From Rhodobiaceae bacterium (lineage in GTDB: Bacteria > Pseudomonadota > Alphaproteobacteria > Parvibaculales > Parvibaculaceae), in NCBI GenBank assembly GCA_002746275.1, contig NVWR01000003.1:354863-374248 (forward strand): a stretch of 19,386 bases of DNA. The letters run 5' to 3'. Shown one piece after another: positions 1-7,099 of the stretch (position 1 is its first letter; each line of letters opens with the position of its first letter). The position numbers and the translations under genes are program-made. The notes under the pieces are model-generated. The model was not told the origin of the DNA. It made no database searches and saw nothing but the letters and a program-made list of their open reading frames with translations.

Positions 1-323
1 GTGCGCTGATCGGTTTTGGGAGCCGCCGCCATGCCGCGCATCTCGATAGAGCGCGAGACCGTGGTCCCGTCGGAAATGAAGGCAAGCTCTGCATCCCCCG
101 GCTCACGATGTACCAGACGGAAATCAACATCGCCCCCCAGAATAGTCTGGCCTTCTTCCGACAGCCCTTCCACCAATGCGGAAGACACGGAGCCAACAGC
201 GGCAATCGCAGCCACCCCCAGTGTGAGACAGGCAAGAAAAACGCGGAACCCTTTCAGACCACCGCGCAACTCACGTCGGGCAAATCGAAACGCCAGCGAG
301 AGAGGAGGGTTGTTGCCGCTCAT
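1..323 (-). CDS. ABC transporter permease, FtsX-like (YbbP type), N-terminal part only
   Basis: This is the first 107 codons of a gene that runs off the left edge of the window. The protein starts [19 protein letters not shown], with a basic stretch followed by a hydrophobic segment (about residues 24-48) that fits the first membrane helix of an FtsX/MacB-type permease. After the helix comes the start of an extracytoplasmic domain (GGDVDFRLVH). Its ATG overlaps the stop codon of the upstream ATPase gene by 4 bp (ATGA), so the two are translationally coupled and should form one exporter or lipid/lipoprotein-handling complex. YbbP-type proteins usually have around 800 residues, so most of the gene lies outside. 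Family assignment rests on the N-terminal pattern and on the partner ATPase. The substrate is unknown. Confidence 0.8.
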   Translation of the reverse strand, partial: MSGNNPPLSLAFRFARRELRGGLKGFRVFLACLTLGVAAIAAVGSVSSALVEGLSEEGQTILGGDVDFRLVHREPGDAELAFISDGTTVSRSIEMRGMAAAPKTDQR

Positions 324-1072
324 TGAGCTGCTGCCCGTTGCGCTGCCCGGCGTCCGGGCTCTATCCGGTCTATCAGTCCGTCTTTAAGATGCACCACCCG
401 GTCACAGGCTTCCGCAAGCTCAGTGTCGTGGGTGATGAGAATAAGCGTCGTTCCCCGCTTGTCATGCAGATCGAACATCAACTCAATAATCTGATCGCCG
501 GTCGTTCCATCAAGATTGCCTGTCGGTTCATCCGCCATCAGGATTTTCGGATCTCCAGCAACGGCGCGCGCAAGCGCCACCCGCTGCTGCTCCCCTCCTG
601 ACAGTTGGCCCGGATAGTGGGTCAGACGATGAGCCAGCCCCACCTGCGCCAATTCCTCTTCAGCGCGCTCAAACGCATCCGCGCGCCCGGCCAGTTCCAT
701 CGGCACCGCAACATTTTCAAGCGCCGTCATGGTGGGGATCAGATGAAAAGACTGAAAAACAATCCCCACATGGTCCCGCCGGAAGAGCGCCAGCGCATCT
801 TCATTCATGGCAGCCATATCCTGACCCACCACTTGCACCGTGCCACTGGTTGGTTTTTCCAAGCCGGCTAGCACCATGAGAAGCGTGCTTTTGCCCGATC
901 CTGACGGCCCCACCAGGCCAACAGCTTCGCCAGGGGCAACATCCAGAGAAAGACCTCGAAGGATATTGACCTCACCTGCATCACTGGGCAGGGTCAGCTT
1001 CAGGTCTTTAAGTCGAATTATGGGATCGGACAATTGGGATAACATCCTTCGGCATTGGGTGGGTTCATGCAT
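320..1072 (-). CDS. ABC transporter ATP-binding protein, LolD/MacB/YbbA family
   Basis: This is the ATPase subunit of the exporter whose permease gene follows with a 4-bp overlap. All core motifs are present: Walker [10 protein letters not shown] (residues 55-63), signature LSGGEQQR, and Walker B with the catalytic Glu in [12 protein letters not shown], followed by the switch His in LITHD. The length of 250 residues is near that of YbbA and LolD (about 230). The start at 1072 has an AAGGTG ribosome site 5 bases upstream; an internal ATG at 1045 is an alternative that would remove nine residues. The gene is divergent from a TesA-like esterase, as ybbA is from tesA in E. coli, which favours YbbA over LolD (usually next to lolC/E). 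The substrate is unknown. Confidence 0.9.
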   Translation of the reverse strand: MHEPTQCRRMLSQLSDPIIRLKDLKLTLPSDAGEVNILRGLSLDVAPGEAVGLVGPSGSGKSTLLMVLAGLEKPTSGTVQVVGQDMAAMNEDALALFRRDHVGIVFQSFHLIPTMTALENVAVPMELAGRADAFERAEEELAQVGLAHRLTHYPGQLSGGEQQRVALARAVAGDPKILMADEPTGNLDGTTGDQIIELMFDLHDKRGTTLILITHDTELAEACDRVVHLKDGLIDRIEPGRRAAQRAAAQ

Positions 1073-1159
1073 CGAGGCACCTTGGGCCGTAGCATAAACT
1101 GCGAGGGTTCATGTCGATATGGCCTTTTATCAAGGGCTTACAAGCCTATATGGAGTGAT

Positions 1160-1864
1160 ATGAGACGCATAAATGCCACGACTGGCCTCAAAACCCACCC
1201 GATATTCTGGGTCAGCCTCCTGAGCCTGGCCCTCTGCCTGCCCGTGAGCCTGAGCGCAGGCCCCGCAAATGCAGACCCCATAGAAATAGTTGCCCTCGGA
1301 GACAGCCTGACAGCGGGCTACAATCTCCCACCGAACGCGGGCTTTCCAGAGCAATTGGCTGACGCCCTGGCCGCCAAGGGACATCAAGTAAATGTGATGA
1401 ACGCCGGTGTTTCAGGGGATACCAGTTCTGGTGGACTGGCCCGGCTCGATTGGGCCGTCGGTCCGGGAACGGATGTTCTCATTCTGGAACTTGGGTCAAA
1501 CGACGCATTGCGCGGCATCGAGCCCCACGTCACCCGCGCCAATCTTGAAGCAATTGTAACGCGCATGAACGACCGGGGCATCAGCGTTCTGATCGTCGGC
1601 ATGCTGGCACCCCCCAACATGGGAGATGCCTATGGGGCCGATTTCAATACGATTTTCCCCAGCCTTGCGGAGAAGCATGGCGCGCTGCTCTATCCCTTTT
1701 TTCTGGATGGTGTCGCAGCCAATCCTGCACTGAACCAATCAGACGGCATGCACCCTACCCAAGAGGGAATTGCGGTCATTGTGGAAAATATGCTGCCAAC
1801 TGTCGAACAGGTGATCGCTCGCGCGACAGCCGAGACACAAGAAACAGCGCCTGCTATCAACTGA
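1160..1864 (+). CDS. Periplasmic SGNH/GDSL arylesterase, TesA-like
   Basis: This is a secreted ester or thioester hydrolase of the TesA (thioesterase I/lysophospholipase L1) type. From the ATG at 1160 the protein has 234 residues. It starts with a signal peptide: basic start, hydrophobic core at residues 15-33, and a likely cut after the ANA at residue 38. Then come all four SGNH blocks: GDSLTAGY with nucleophile Ser49, the block II glycine in GVSGDTS (86), GSND with Asn114, and DGMHP with Asp195 and His198. I chose ATG 1160 because GGAG lies four bases upstream and the signal peptide begins there; longer upstream reading adds 35 residues with no sense of a leader. It is divergent from the YbbAP-like ABC genes. 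It should act on acyl esters in the periplasm; the natural substrate is not evident. Confidence 0.9.
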   Translation: MRRINATTGLKTHPIFWVSLLSLALCLPVSLSAGPANADPIEIVALGDSLTAGYNLPPNAGFPEQLADALAAKGHQVNVMNAGVSGDTSSGGLARLDWAVGPGTDVLILELGSNDALRGIEPHVTRANLEAIVTRMNDRGISVLIVGMLAPPNMGDAYGADFNTIFPSLAEKHGALLYPFFLDGVAANPALNQSDGMHPTQEGIAVIVENMLPTVEQVIARATAETQETAPAIN

Positions 1865-1915
1865 CATCAAAAAAATTATCAAGAACAAAACCAACATAAT
1901 ACTGGGGGGATTACT

Positions 1916-2965
1916 ATGAAACGTCGTGAACTTGGCCGCACCGGCCAGGAGGTTAGCGAGATTTGTCTGGGCACCATGACATGGGGCCAACAGAACACCG
2001 AGGCAGAAGGCCATGAACAGATGGACTATGCCGTCTCCATGGACATCAATTTTTTCGACACGGCGGAAATGTATGCCGTGCCACCAAAGCCTGAAACCCA
2101 AGGGTCAACAGAACGCATCATCGGCTCCTGGTTCAAGGACCGGGGCAATCGCGACAAGATCATCTTGGCGACAAAGGCTTCCGGGCGCGCACCCTTCACC
2201 TGGTTACGCGAGAGCGGCGCCAACACCGAGCAAACAAAAGAGCAATTGAATGAGGCGGTGAATGCAAGCCTGAAGCGCCTGCAAACAGACTATATCGACC
2301 TCTACCAATTGCACTGGCCAGACCGGCCTATGGGTAATTTCGGCGGCACGCCCGGTGGCGGTTACACACACCATGGCGACGAGATCAACAAGATCGGCGA
2401 TGTGCTGGAAGCGCTCGACGGTATTGTAAAAAGCGGCAAGGTGCGCTGGATCGGCCTGTCGAATGAAAGCGCATGGGGAACCATGAAGTTCCTGCATCAC
2501 GCAGAAGCCAGTGGCCTGCCCCGGGTCGCGTCCATCCAGAATGCCTACAATCTGCTGAACCGCACGTTTGAGGTGGGCCTTGCAGAAGTTGCCTTCCGCG
2601 AACAGGTGGGCCTGCTTGCCTACTCCCCTCTGGCTCAAGGCTTCCTCACGGGCAAATACCAGAAGGGTGCCCTGCCAAAAGGCTCCCGCAAACAGCTTTT
2701 CGACCGGTTGCAGCGCTATGAAGGCGCCGGCGTGGAGGCGACCATTGACCAATATTTGACGATCGCGAAAAAGTGGAACCTGGACCCATCGCAAATGGCG
2801 AACCAGTTCGCCACCACGCGGCCCTTTGTGACATCAAACATTATTGGTGCAACAACCATGGAACAGCTAAAACTGGCGGTGACCTCAACGGAGGTCTCCA
2901 TGAACGAAGAGTTGGTGAAAGAACTCGACGCCGTCCATCACGCTCAACCCAGTCCTTGTCCCTAA
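1916..2965 (+). CDS. Aldo/keto reductase, Tas-like
   Basis: This 349-residue NADP(H)-dependent aldo/keto reductase has a (beta/alpha)8 fold. The catalytic tetrad is visible: Asp48 and Tyr53 in FFDTAEMYAVP, Lys87 in LATKAS, and His133 in LYQLHWPD. The N-terminal LGRTGQEVSEICLGTMTWG and the NTEAEGHEQMDYA segment match the Tas subgroup, which differs from general AKRs by the Pro/Lys-rich loop after the catalytic Tyr. A very strong ribosome site (GGGGGGA at 1904-1910) lies five bases before the ATG. The gene is separated by 51 AT-rich bases from the esterase gene, so it may have its own promoter. ThpR follows 27 bases downstream and may be cotranscribed. Physiological substrate unknown; the general carbonyl reductase call is secure, the Tas subgroup likely. 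Confidence 0.9.
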   Translation: MKRRELGRTGQEVSEICLGTMTWGQQNTEAEGHEQMDYAVSMDINFFDTAEMYAVPPKPETQGSTERIIGSWFKDRGNRDKIILATKASGRAPFTWLRESGANTEQTKEQLNEAVNASLKRLQTDYIDLYQLHWPDRPMGNFGGTPGGGYTHHGDEINKIGDVLEALDGIVKSGKVRWIGLSNESAWGTMKFLHHAEASGLPRVASIQNAYNLLNRTFEVGLAEVAFREQVGLLAYSPLAQGFLTGKYQKGALPKGSRKQLFDRLQRYEGAGVEATIDQYLTIAKKWNLDPSQMANQFATTRPFVTSNIIGATTMEQLKLAVTSTEVSMNEELVKELDAVHHAQPSPCP

Positions 2966-2975
2966 GACAAGGGCT
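2951..2975 (+). other. Hairpin enclosing the stop codon of the aldo/keto reductase gene
   Basis: A 10-bp stem (2951-2960 with 2966-2975, one T-G wobble) has a five-base loop CCTAA that contains the TAA stop codon of the reductase gene. No T-run follows, so this is not a classic intrinsic terminator. It could limit mRNA decay or modulate reinitiation at thpR, 27 bases on. A short TTAGGGG at 2979-2985 could pair with the loop sequence CCCTAA as an alternative fold. Function is inferred only. Confidence 0.5.
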
Positions 2976-2992
2976 GCCTTTAGGGGCTGACA

Positions 2993-3550
2993 ATGATCCG
3001 CCTGTTCACTGCCCTTGAAATTCCAGCAACAACCACCGGGAGCTTGCAACGCCTTCAATCAGGCTTGCAAGGTGCCCGGTGGATAGACCCTGAAAATTTC
3101 CATATCACGCTCCGCTTCATCGGCGATGTGCCAGAAGACACCGCTGGCGAAATTGACGAAACCCTGTCTCGTCTTCAGGCCGATCCATTTGATGTTGAAT
3201 TGCGCGGTCTCGGTCAGTTTGGGAATAGCAGACCACGTGCCGTTTGGGCCCGCATCATGGAGAGCGCGCCTCTCCTTGCCCTGCAAGCGCAACAGGAAGC
3301 AGCGCTACAAAAAATCGGGCTCCCGCCGGAGAGCAGAAAATACACACCTCACATCACCCTTGCCCGACTGAATGGTCGCAAGACGGATGCTGCTGGTGTC
3401 ATGCAATATATTGAGCAGCACAACCTGTTCCACGAACTGCCCTTTTCTGCCACGCGCTTTGTGCTTTTTTCCGCGCGCAATGGTCGAGGCGGCGGGCCTT
3501 ACATTGCAGAGCGTACCTACTCTCTCGGCACCGATACTCTACCCAGCTGA
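2993..3550 (+). CDS. thpR: RNA 2',3'-cyclic phosphodiesterase (LigT/ThpR family)
   Basis: This 185-residue member of the 2H phosphoesterase superfamily opens 2',3'-cyclic phosphate ends of RNA. Both catalytic HxT motifs are present: His37-Ile-Thr39 in the segment FHITLRFIGDV, and His120-Ile-Thr122 in TPHITLARL. The start MIRLFTALEIP and total length match bacterial ThpR. The ATG at 2993 follows an AGGGG ribosome site. It lies 27 bases downstream of the aldo/keto reductase and converges on the tyrosine phosphatase gene, leaving only 14 bases between the two stop codons and no clear terminator. The cellular role of this family in bacteria is still poorly defined. The family call is firm. Confidence 0.93.
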   Translation: MIRLFTALEIPATTTGSLQRLQSGLQGARWIDPENFHITLRFIGDVPEDTAGEIDETLSRLQADPFDVELRGLGQFGNSRPRAVWARIMESAPLLALQAQQEAALQKIGLPPESRKYTPHITLARLNGRKTDAAGVMQYIEQHNLFHELPFSATRFVLFSARNGRGGGPYIAERTYSLGTDTLPS

Positions 3551-3564
3551 TCGCACGCCTTGAT

Positions 3565-4029
3565 CTATCCAATAGACTTCAAGTGAGCGATGAGGCCATC
3601 ACTGGCGGCCTCAATAAGATCCAGCACTTCTTCAAAACCACCCTCACCGCCATAATAGGGATCGGGAACGCTCTCCCGGCCAAGCCCTGGATCAAATGAC
3701 AGGAAGAGACGTACGCGGTCGTGCGCTTTTCCAGGGGCCTGCGACCTGAGCGTTTCTAGATTGTCATGGTCCATGGCAAGCAGCAGATCAAACTGGTCAT
3801 AATCATCTGCCACAACCTGTCTTGCCCGCAGAGCAGAAAGGTCATAGCCCTGTGCCAGTCCGGCAGCACTGGCGCGCTCGTCCGGTGGCGCGCCTATATG
3901 CCAAGCACCTGTCCCCGCAGACTCTACTTCCACCTCAAGACCAGCCTCTCTCGCCCGCAGACGAAACACCGCCTCCGCCGTTGGTGAACGACAGATATTG
4001 CCAAGGCAGACAAAAAGAAGACGCATCAT
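3565..4029 (-). CDS. Low-molecular-weight protein-tyrosine phosphatase
   Basis: This 154-residue cytoplasmic phosphatase has the P-loop C-x5-R-S close to the N terminus: [14 protein letters not shown] with nucleophile Cys8 and Arg14 and the usual CLGNICRSP sequence. The general acid Asp is Asp123 in the DPYYGG motif near the C terminus, spaced as in the family. Two ATGs in a row (4029 and 4026) could start it; neither has a strong ribosome site. Bacterial members act on tyrosine kinases in polysaccharide export (Wzb/Etp) or more generally as small-molecule phosphatases, but no kinase or capsule gene is near, so the general form is more likely. It is divergent from the pterin dehydratase gene, so the roughly 70 bases between them must hold both promoters. 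Confidence 0.93.
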   Translation of the reverse strand: MMRLLFVCLGNICRSPTAEAVFRLRAREAGLEVEVESAGTGAWHIGAPPDERASAAGLAQGYDLSALRARQVVADDYDQFDLLLAMDHDNLETLRSQAPGKAHDRVRLFLSFDPGLGRESVPDPYYGGEGGFEEVLDLIEAASDGLIAHLKSIG

Positions 4030-4098
4030 GATGCCAATCGCAATAGAATGAGAGAAGCCTCTAGCCTAACTGACTGCGAGCAATCAGGAGAGATGGAA

Positions 4099-4407
4099 AT
4101 GGCAGAAAAACTGACAGATCAAGCACGCCGACAAGCACTGAGTACATTGAGCGGCTGGAAGAAAGTCCGAGGGCGCAACGCCATTGAAAAGAGCTTCGTC
4201 TTCCGCAATTTCAACGAGGCCTTTGGCTGGATGACCCGCATCGCCATGGTCGCGGAAAAGATGGATCACCACCCCGAATGGTTCAATGTCTACCGCACAG
4301 TTAACGTAACACTGGCCACCCACGATGTGGACGGCGTGAGCGAACTGGACGTAAGACTCGCAAAAACCATGGACAAACTGGCCGGAAAGGCTGGGAAATC
4401 CACGTAA
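4099..4407 (+). CDS. phhB: 4a-hydroxytetrahydrobiopterin (pterin-4a-carbinolamine) dehydratase
   Basis: This 102-residue PCD/DCoH-family enzyme dehydrates 4a-hydroxytetrahydropterin to the quinonoid dihydropterin, recycling the cofactor of aromatic amino acid hydroxylases. The active-site pattern is visible: DHHPEW with His57 and His58, then the [12 protein letters not shown] stretch with His75 and an acidic residue at 84. I favour the ATG at 4099: AGGAG at 4086-4090 lies eight bases before it. The ATG at 4093 is only two bases from that site, and the frame extends upstream to 4048 without a better signal. No phenylalanine hydroxylase gene lies nearby; orphan copies of this family are common in alphaproteobacteria and may also serve molybdopterin-type metabolism. 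The family call is firm, the gene symbol is by family only. Confidence 0.9.
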   Translation: MAEKLTDQARRQALSTLSGWKKVRGRNAIEKSFVFRNFNEAFGWMTRIAMVAEKMDHHPEWFNVYRTVNVTLATHDVDGVSELDVRLAKTMDKLAGKAGKST

Positions 4408-4483
4408 TTGCGGCGTAAAGGCTTTGGAAAGGTTTGAACCGCTACGCTGGCCGAAAGGGCCCCTATAGACGAGGCAAGGCAAT

Positions 4484-4657
4484 ATGAATGTAAGTGCGGG
4501 CGCGACCATCAATCAGGCACAGACGCAACTCTCCATTTCGAGTGTTGTTCTGAAAAAGACCTTCGAGGCCGATCGGGATTTCGCAACAGCCATCCAGGAG
4601 GCATCTGAGAAAACTCCGCCACCTGGTACCGGTCTGAAAGTCGACCTGACAGTCTAA
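4484..4657 (+). CDS. Small YjfB-like putative motility protein
   Basis: This 57-residue protein starts MNVSAGATINQAQTQLSIS and ends with KVDLTV. The layout matches the YjfB family: a short beta start, a helical SQ/NQA-type stretch with SVVLKKTFEAD, a Pro-rich linker (TPPPGTG), and a closing (V/I)D(I/L).V strand. The family is annotated as putative motility protein from its regulation in Bacillus, and its biochemical role is not known. An AAGG ribosome site ends four bases before the ATG at 4484. A strong terminator lies 23 bases after the stop, so this is a separate small transcript or the end of the phhB transcript (76 bases upstream). No flagellar or chemotaxis gene is in the window. Family call made from memory of the pattern. 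Confidence 0.7.
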   Translation: MNVSAGATINQAQTQLSISSVVLKKTFEADRDFATAIQEASEKTPPPGTGLKVDLTV

Positions 4658-4680
4658 GATCACATTACAGACAAACAAAA

Positions 4681-4709
4681 AGCCCCGCAGCTTTGCTGCG
4701 GGGCTTTCT
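4681..4709. terminator. Strong bidirectional intrinsic terminator
   Basis: An 11-bp GC-rich stem has perfect arms (AGCCCCGCAGC / GCTGCGGGGCT, 4681-4691 and 4695-4705) around a three-base TTT loop. It is preceded by an A-run (CAAACAAAAA) and followed by TTTCTTT, so it can stop transcription from both sides. It lies between the YjfB-like gene (plus) and the SDR gene (minus), which converge here. Confidence 0.93.
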
Positions 4710-4727
4710 TTGCATCCAGCGTTCAGA

Positions 4728-5510
4728 TCAGCGAGGCGCCATGCGAATAGCGCCATCAAGACGCACATCTTCGCCATTGAAGTAGCTGTTTGTGATCATG
4801 AGTTTTGCAAGAGCAGCATATTCACCGGGTTCGCCAAGACGTGGCGGGAACGGCACCTGCATGCCCAAAGCCTTCTTCACCTGCTCAGGAGCAGCTGCAA
4901 GAAGCGGCGTGTTGAAAATGCCCGGCAGGATCGTGTTGATGCGAATGCCTTCGCGAGAAAGGTCGCGTGCGATCGGCAGAGTCATGCCAACAACACCGCC
5001 CTTGGAAGCGGAGTAAGCAGCCTGACCGATCTGGCCATCCTCAGCAGCAACAGAAGCAGTGTTGACCATTGCTCCACGTTCGCCACCTTCCAGCGGATCA
5101 AGCGACATCATGCCAGCGGCTGATTTTGCGATGCAGCGGAACGTGCCGACCAGATTAATCTGAATGATCAGGTTGAACGCGTCGAGAGGGAAGTGGCTGA
5201 TCTCGCCCGTCTCTTTGTTACGGCGTGCCGTTTTGATGGCGTTGCCTGTACCCGCACAGTTCACCAGAATACGCTCCTGGCCAATGGCCTCACGTGATTT
5301 GACAAAACCTGCATCAACAGTGTCTTCGTTTGTCACGTCGACCTTGCAAAACACACCGCCGAGTTCCTTGGCAAGAGCTTCACCTTTTTCTTCATTAAGG
5401 TCGAAAAGGGCAACTTTCACACCGTCTGCCGCAAGGGCACGTGCAGTCGCTTCGCCAAGACCTGAAGCACCGCCAGTAATGACCGCGCTGATACTAGAAT
5501 CCAGTTTCAT
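4728..5510 (-). CDS. SDR-family 3-hydroxyacyl-CoA dehydrogenase-like (HSD17B10 type)
   Basis: This 260-residue classical short-chain dehydrogenase has the cofactor glycine motif GGASGLG at 13-19 and Asp37 at the end of the second strand, indicating NAD(H). It also has NCAG at 84-87 and Asn119, plus the catalytic Ser153, Tyr166 and Lys170 in the YSASK motif. The insert around residues 90-106 (KTARRNKETGEISHF) and the ASVAAEDGQIGQAAYSASK block resemble type II 3-hydroxyacyl-CoA / 2-methyl-3-hydroxybutyryl-CoA dehydrogenases of isoleucine and fatty-acid breakdown. An AGGGAA ribosome site lies eight bases before the ATG. The gene stands alone, and its transcript ends at the shared terminator around 4681-4705. 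The SDR call is firm; the exact substrate is inferred. Confidence 0.88.
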   Translation of the reverse strand: MKLDSSISAVITGGASGLGEATARALAADGVKVALFDLNEEKGEALAKELGGVFCKVDVTNEDTVDAGFVKSREAIGQERILVNCAGTGNAIKTARRNKETGEISHFPLDAFNLIIQINLVGTFRCIAKSAAGMMSLDPLEGGERGAMVNTASVAAEDGQIGQAAYSASKGGVVGMTLPIARDLSREGIRINTILPGIFNTPLLAAAPEQVKKALGMQVPFPPRLGEPGEYAALAKLMITNSYFNGEDVRLDGAIRMAPR

Positions 5511-5720
5511 GGGTTTATTTCCCTGTTTTAGCGCCGGTTTGCCCGGGCGTTGAACATTAAAAGTCGCTGAACATCAAAATCTGCGGGCCATGTAGCAGAA
5601 TTTTGCGCCCAAAAGCGAGCCCCCAGCCCAGCACAAAGCCTGTTTTTCAGCCAACCACAAGTCTGACGCAGGGGCTACCTTGCCTTGCATAGAACATAAT
5701 TTCTGCCCATCTTGCACTCT

Positions 5721-6137
5721 ATGGCAAATAGGCGCGGACAAAGCACAACCATTCCTGATTTTCAGTCAGGCGAAATTCTGCTTCCCGCCGTGATTGAGCG
5801 CAATGAAAAACGAGTCCGACTGAGCTTCTGGAAAAAGCTCAGCAAGGTTGGCGCGCGCATTCCCTTTGCTGAAGAAGCAGCTGGTGCCTATTTCTGTGCA
5901 ACAGACCGCAAGACCCCCATGCGGGTGCGCGCAACATTGTTGGCAGCCCTCGCCTATTTCGTAATGCCTGCTGATTTGGTGCCGGACTTTCTCGCTGTGA
6001 TCGGCTTCACCGATGATGCAACGGTGCTCCTGACCGCACTCAGCATCGTGCAGGCCCATATCAAGCCACGTCATGGGAAAGCAGCGCGCCGAGCCTTAGG
6101 CCTACCGGAGCCTGATCCGGAAAAAAACGAAGACTAG
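5721..6137 (+). CDS. DUF1232 (YkvA-type) membrane protein
   Basis: This 138-residue protein has a DUF1232 core in its C-terminal half: a hydrophobic segment with the signature YFVMPADLVPDFLAVIGFTDDATVL (about residues 73-97), which has the typical P-x-D-x(I/V)PD...GxxDD pattern. One or two membrane-associated helices are likely. The N-terminal 60 residues are polar and carry no domain I recognise. The ATG at 5721 is preferred over an in-frame TTG at 5712; neither has a ribosome site, and a CATAAT at 5695-5700 could be a -10 box giving a very short or leaderless start. The stop converges with the DMT transporter gene: the two TAG codons share the palindrome CTAG at 6134-6137. Function of the family is unknown. 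Confidence 0.8.
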   Translation: MANRRGQSTTIPDFQSGEILLPAVIERNEKRVRLSFWKKLSKVGARIPFAEEAAGAYFCATDRKTPMRVRATLLAALAYFVMPADLVPDFLAVIGFTDDATVLLTALSIVQAHIKPRHGKAARRALGLPEPDPEKNED

Positions 6138-7072
6138 CCGTCCATCTCTTTTTGCCGTTCTGCGCGTGCCACTTGCGCTTCGCGGCGCACGATGTAGAGC
6201 GACGCACCAACAATGACCGCTGCACCCAAAATTGTGTAACCGTCCGGCAGGTCGGAGAAAATGAAAAATCCAGCAAGGGCCGCAAAGATCAGGGCCGAAT
6301 ATTCAAACGGCGCGATTGCCGTCGTTTCCCCCACCGCATACCCGCGAATAAAACAATTATGCGCCGTCGCCCCTATCGCCCCCATCAAAGCCAGCAGCAT
6401 GTACTCATTTAGCGTTGGTGGAACCCAGTTGATTGCAGCCGGGACAATCGACACGAGTGTCCCCACCACACAGGTGTAGAACATCAACGTCACCGGACTG
6501 TCATAACGTGACACGATCTTCACAAGCACCGTTGCAAAGGCAACCAGCGCCGCACCGACCAGCGCGACAAACGCCACGGGATCAATATCTCCTGTGGGCC
6601 GGAGCATAATCACAACCCCTAAGAACCCCACCGACATCGCCACAATTCGGCGAACCCCTACTGTTTCTTTCAATATGAGAATGGCCAGCGGCACCAGAAA
6701 AAGGCCGCGCGCAAAATTCAAGGACAAAGCATCTGCCAGCGGCAGGTATGTCACAGCATAGAATCCACAAAACATCGCAAGCGTCCCCACAACGCCACGC
6801 AAGAGTTGAAGAGGAAATACTTTGGTCGCGATCCCGCCTTCGCCAAACCCCGCCCGCAGCAAAAAGGGGACAATAACAACAAGACCGATGAAGGCGCGCG
6901 CAAGTGCCACCTGAAACGGATCCAGTCGCTGCCCCAGATATTTTGCCATTGCCTGCATGGCGGTGAACAAAACAGCGGAAGTCAGCAGCCACAAGGCGCC
7001 TTGCACATTCGGCGGCAAGGCCAGGAACCGCGCCTTGTGCGCTTGAGCGCCACTTTTTACGTCGTCTGTCAC
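6134..7072 (-). CDS. DMT-superfamily (EamA) transporter
   Basis: This 312-residue inner-membrane protein has about ten hydrophobic segments in two EamA repeats (roughly residues 25-155 and 165-300). The signature patterns are AKYLGQRLDPFQVALARAFIG in the first repeat and TTAIAPFEYSALIFAALAGFFIFSDLP in the second, as in drug/metabolite exporters of the RhaT/YdcZ-like group. The last residues are charged and cytoplasmic. It is the last of six closely spaced minus-strand genes, 27 bases after the serine hydrolase gene, and probably exports a metabolite related to that pathway; the substrate cannot be read from the sequence. The stop overlaps the convergent DUF1232 stop at the shared CTAG, leaving no room for an intergenic terminator. 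Confidence 0.9.
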   Translation of the reverse strand: MTDDVKSGAQAHKARFLALPPNVQGALWLLTSAVLFTAMQAMAKYLGQRLDPFQVALARAFIGLVVIVPFLLRAGFGEGGIATKVFPLQLLRGVVGTLAMFCGFYAVTYLPLADALSLNFARGLFLVPLAILILKETVGVRRIVAMSVGFLGVVIMLRPTGDIDPVAFVALVGAALVAFATVLVKIVSRYDSPVTLMFYTCVVGTLVSIVPAAINWVPPTLNEYMLLALMGAIGATAHNCFIRGYAVGETTAIAPFEYSALIFAALAGFFIFSDLPDGYTILGAAVIVGASLYIVRREAQVARAERQKEMDG

Positions 7073-7099
7073 AAACTAACCTTCATAAACGAGCGCAAA

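Noticed and set aside
2204..2794. 196-codon minus frame inside the aldo/keto reductase gene
   Set aside because: The plus frame has the complete AKR catalytic tetrad and ribosome site; the antisense frame has no domain and no start signal.
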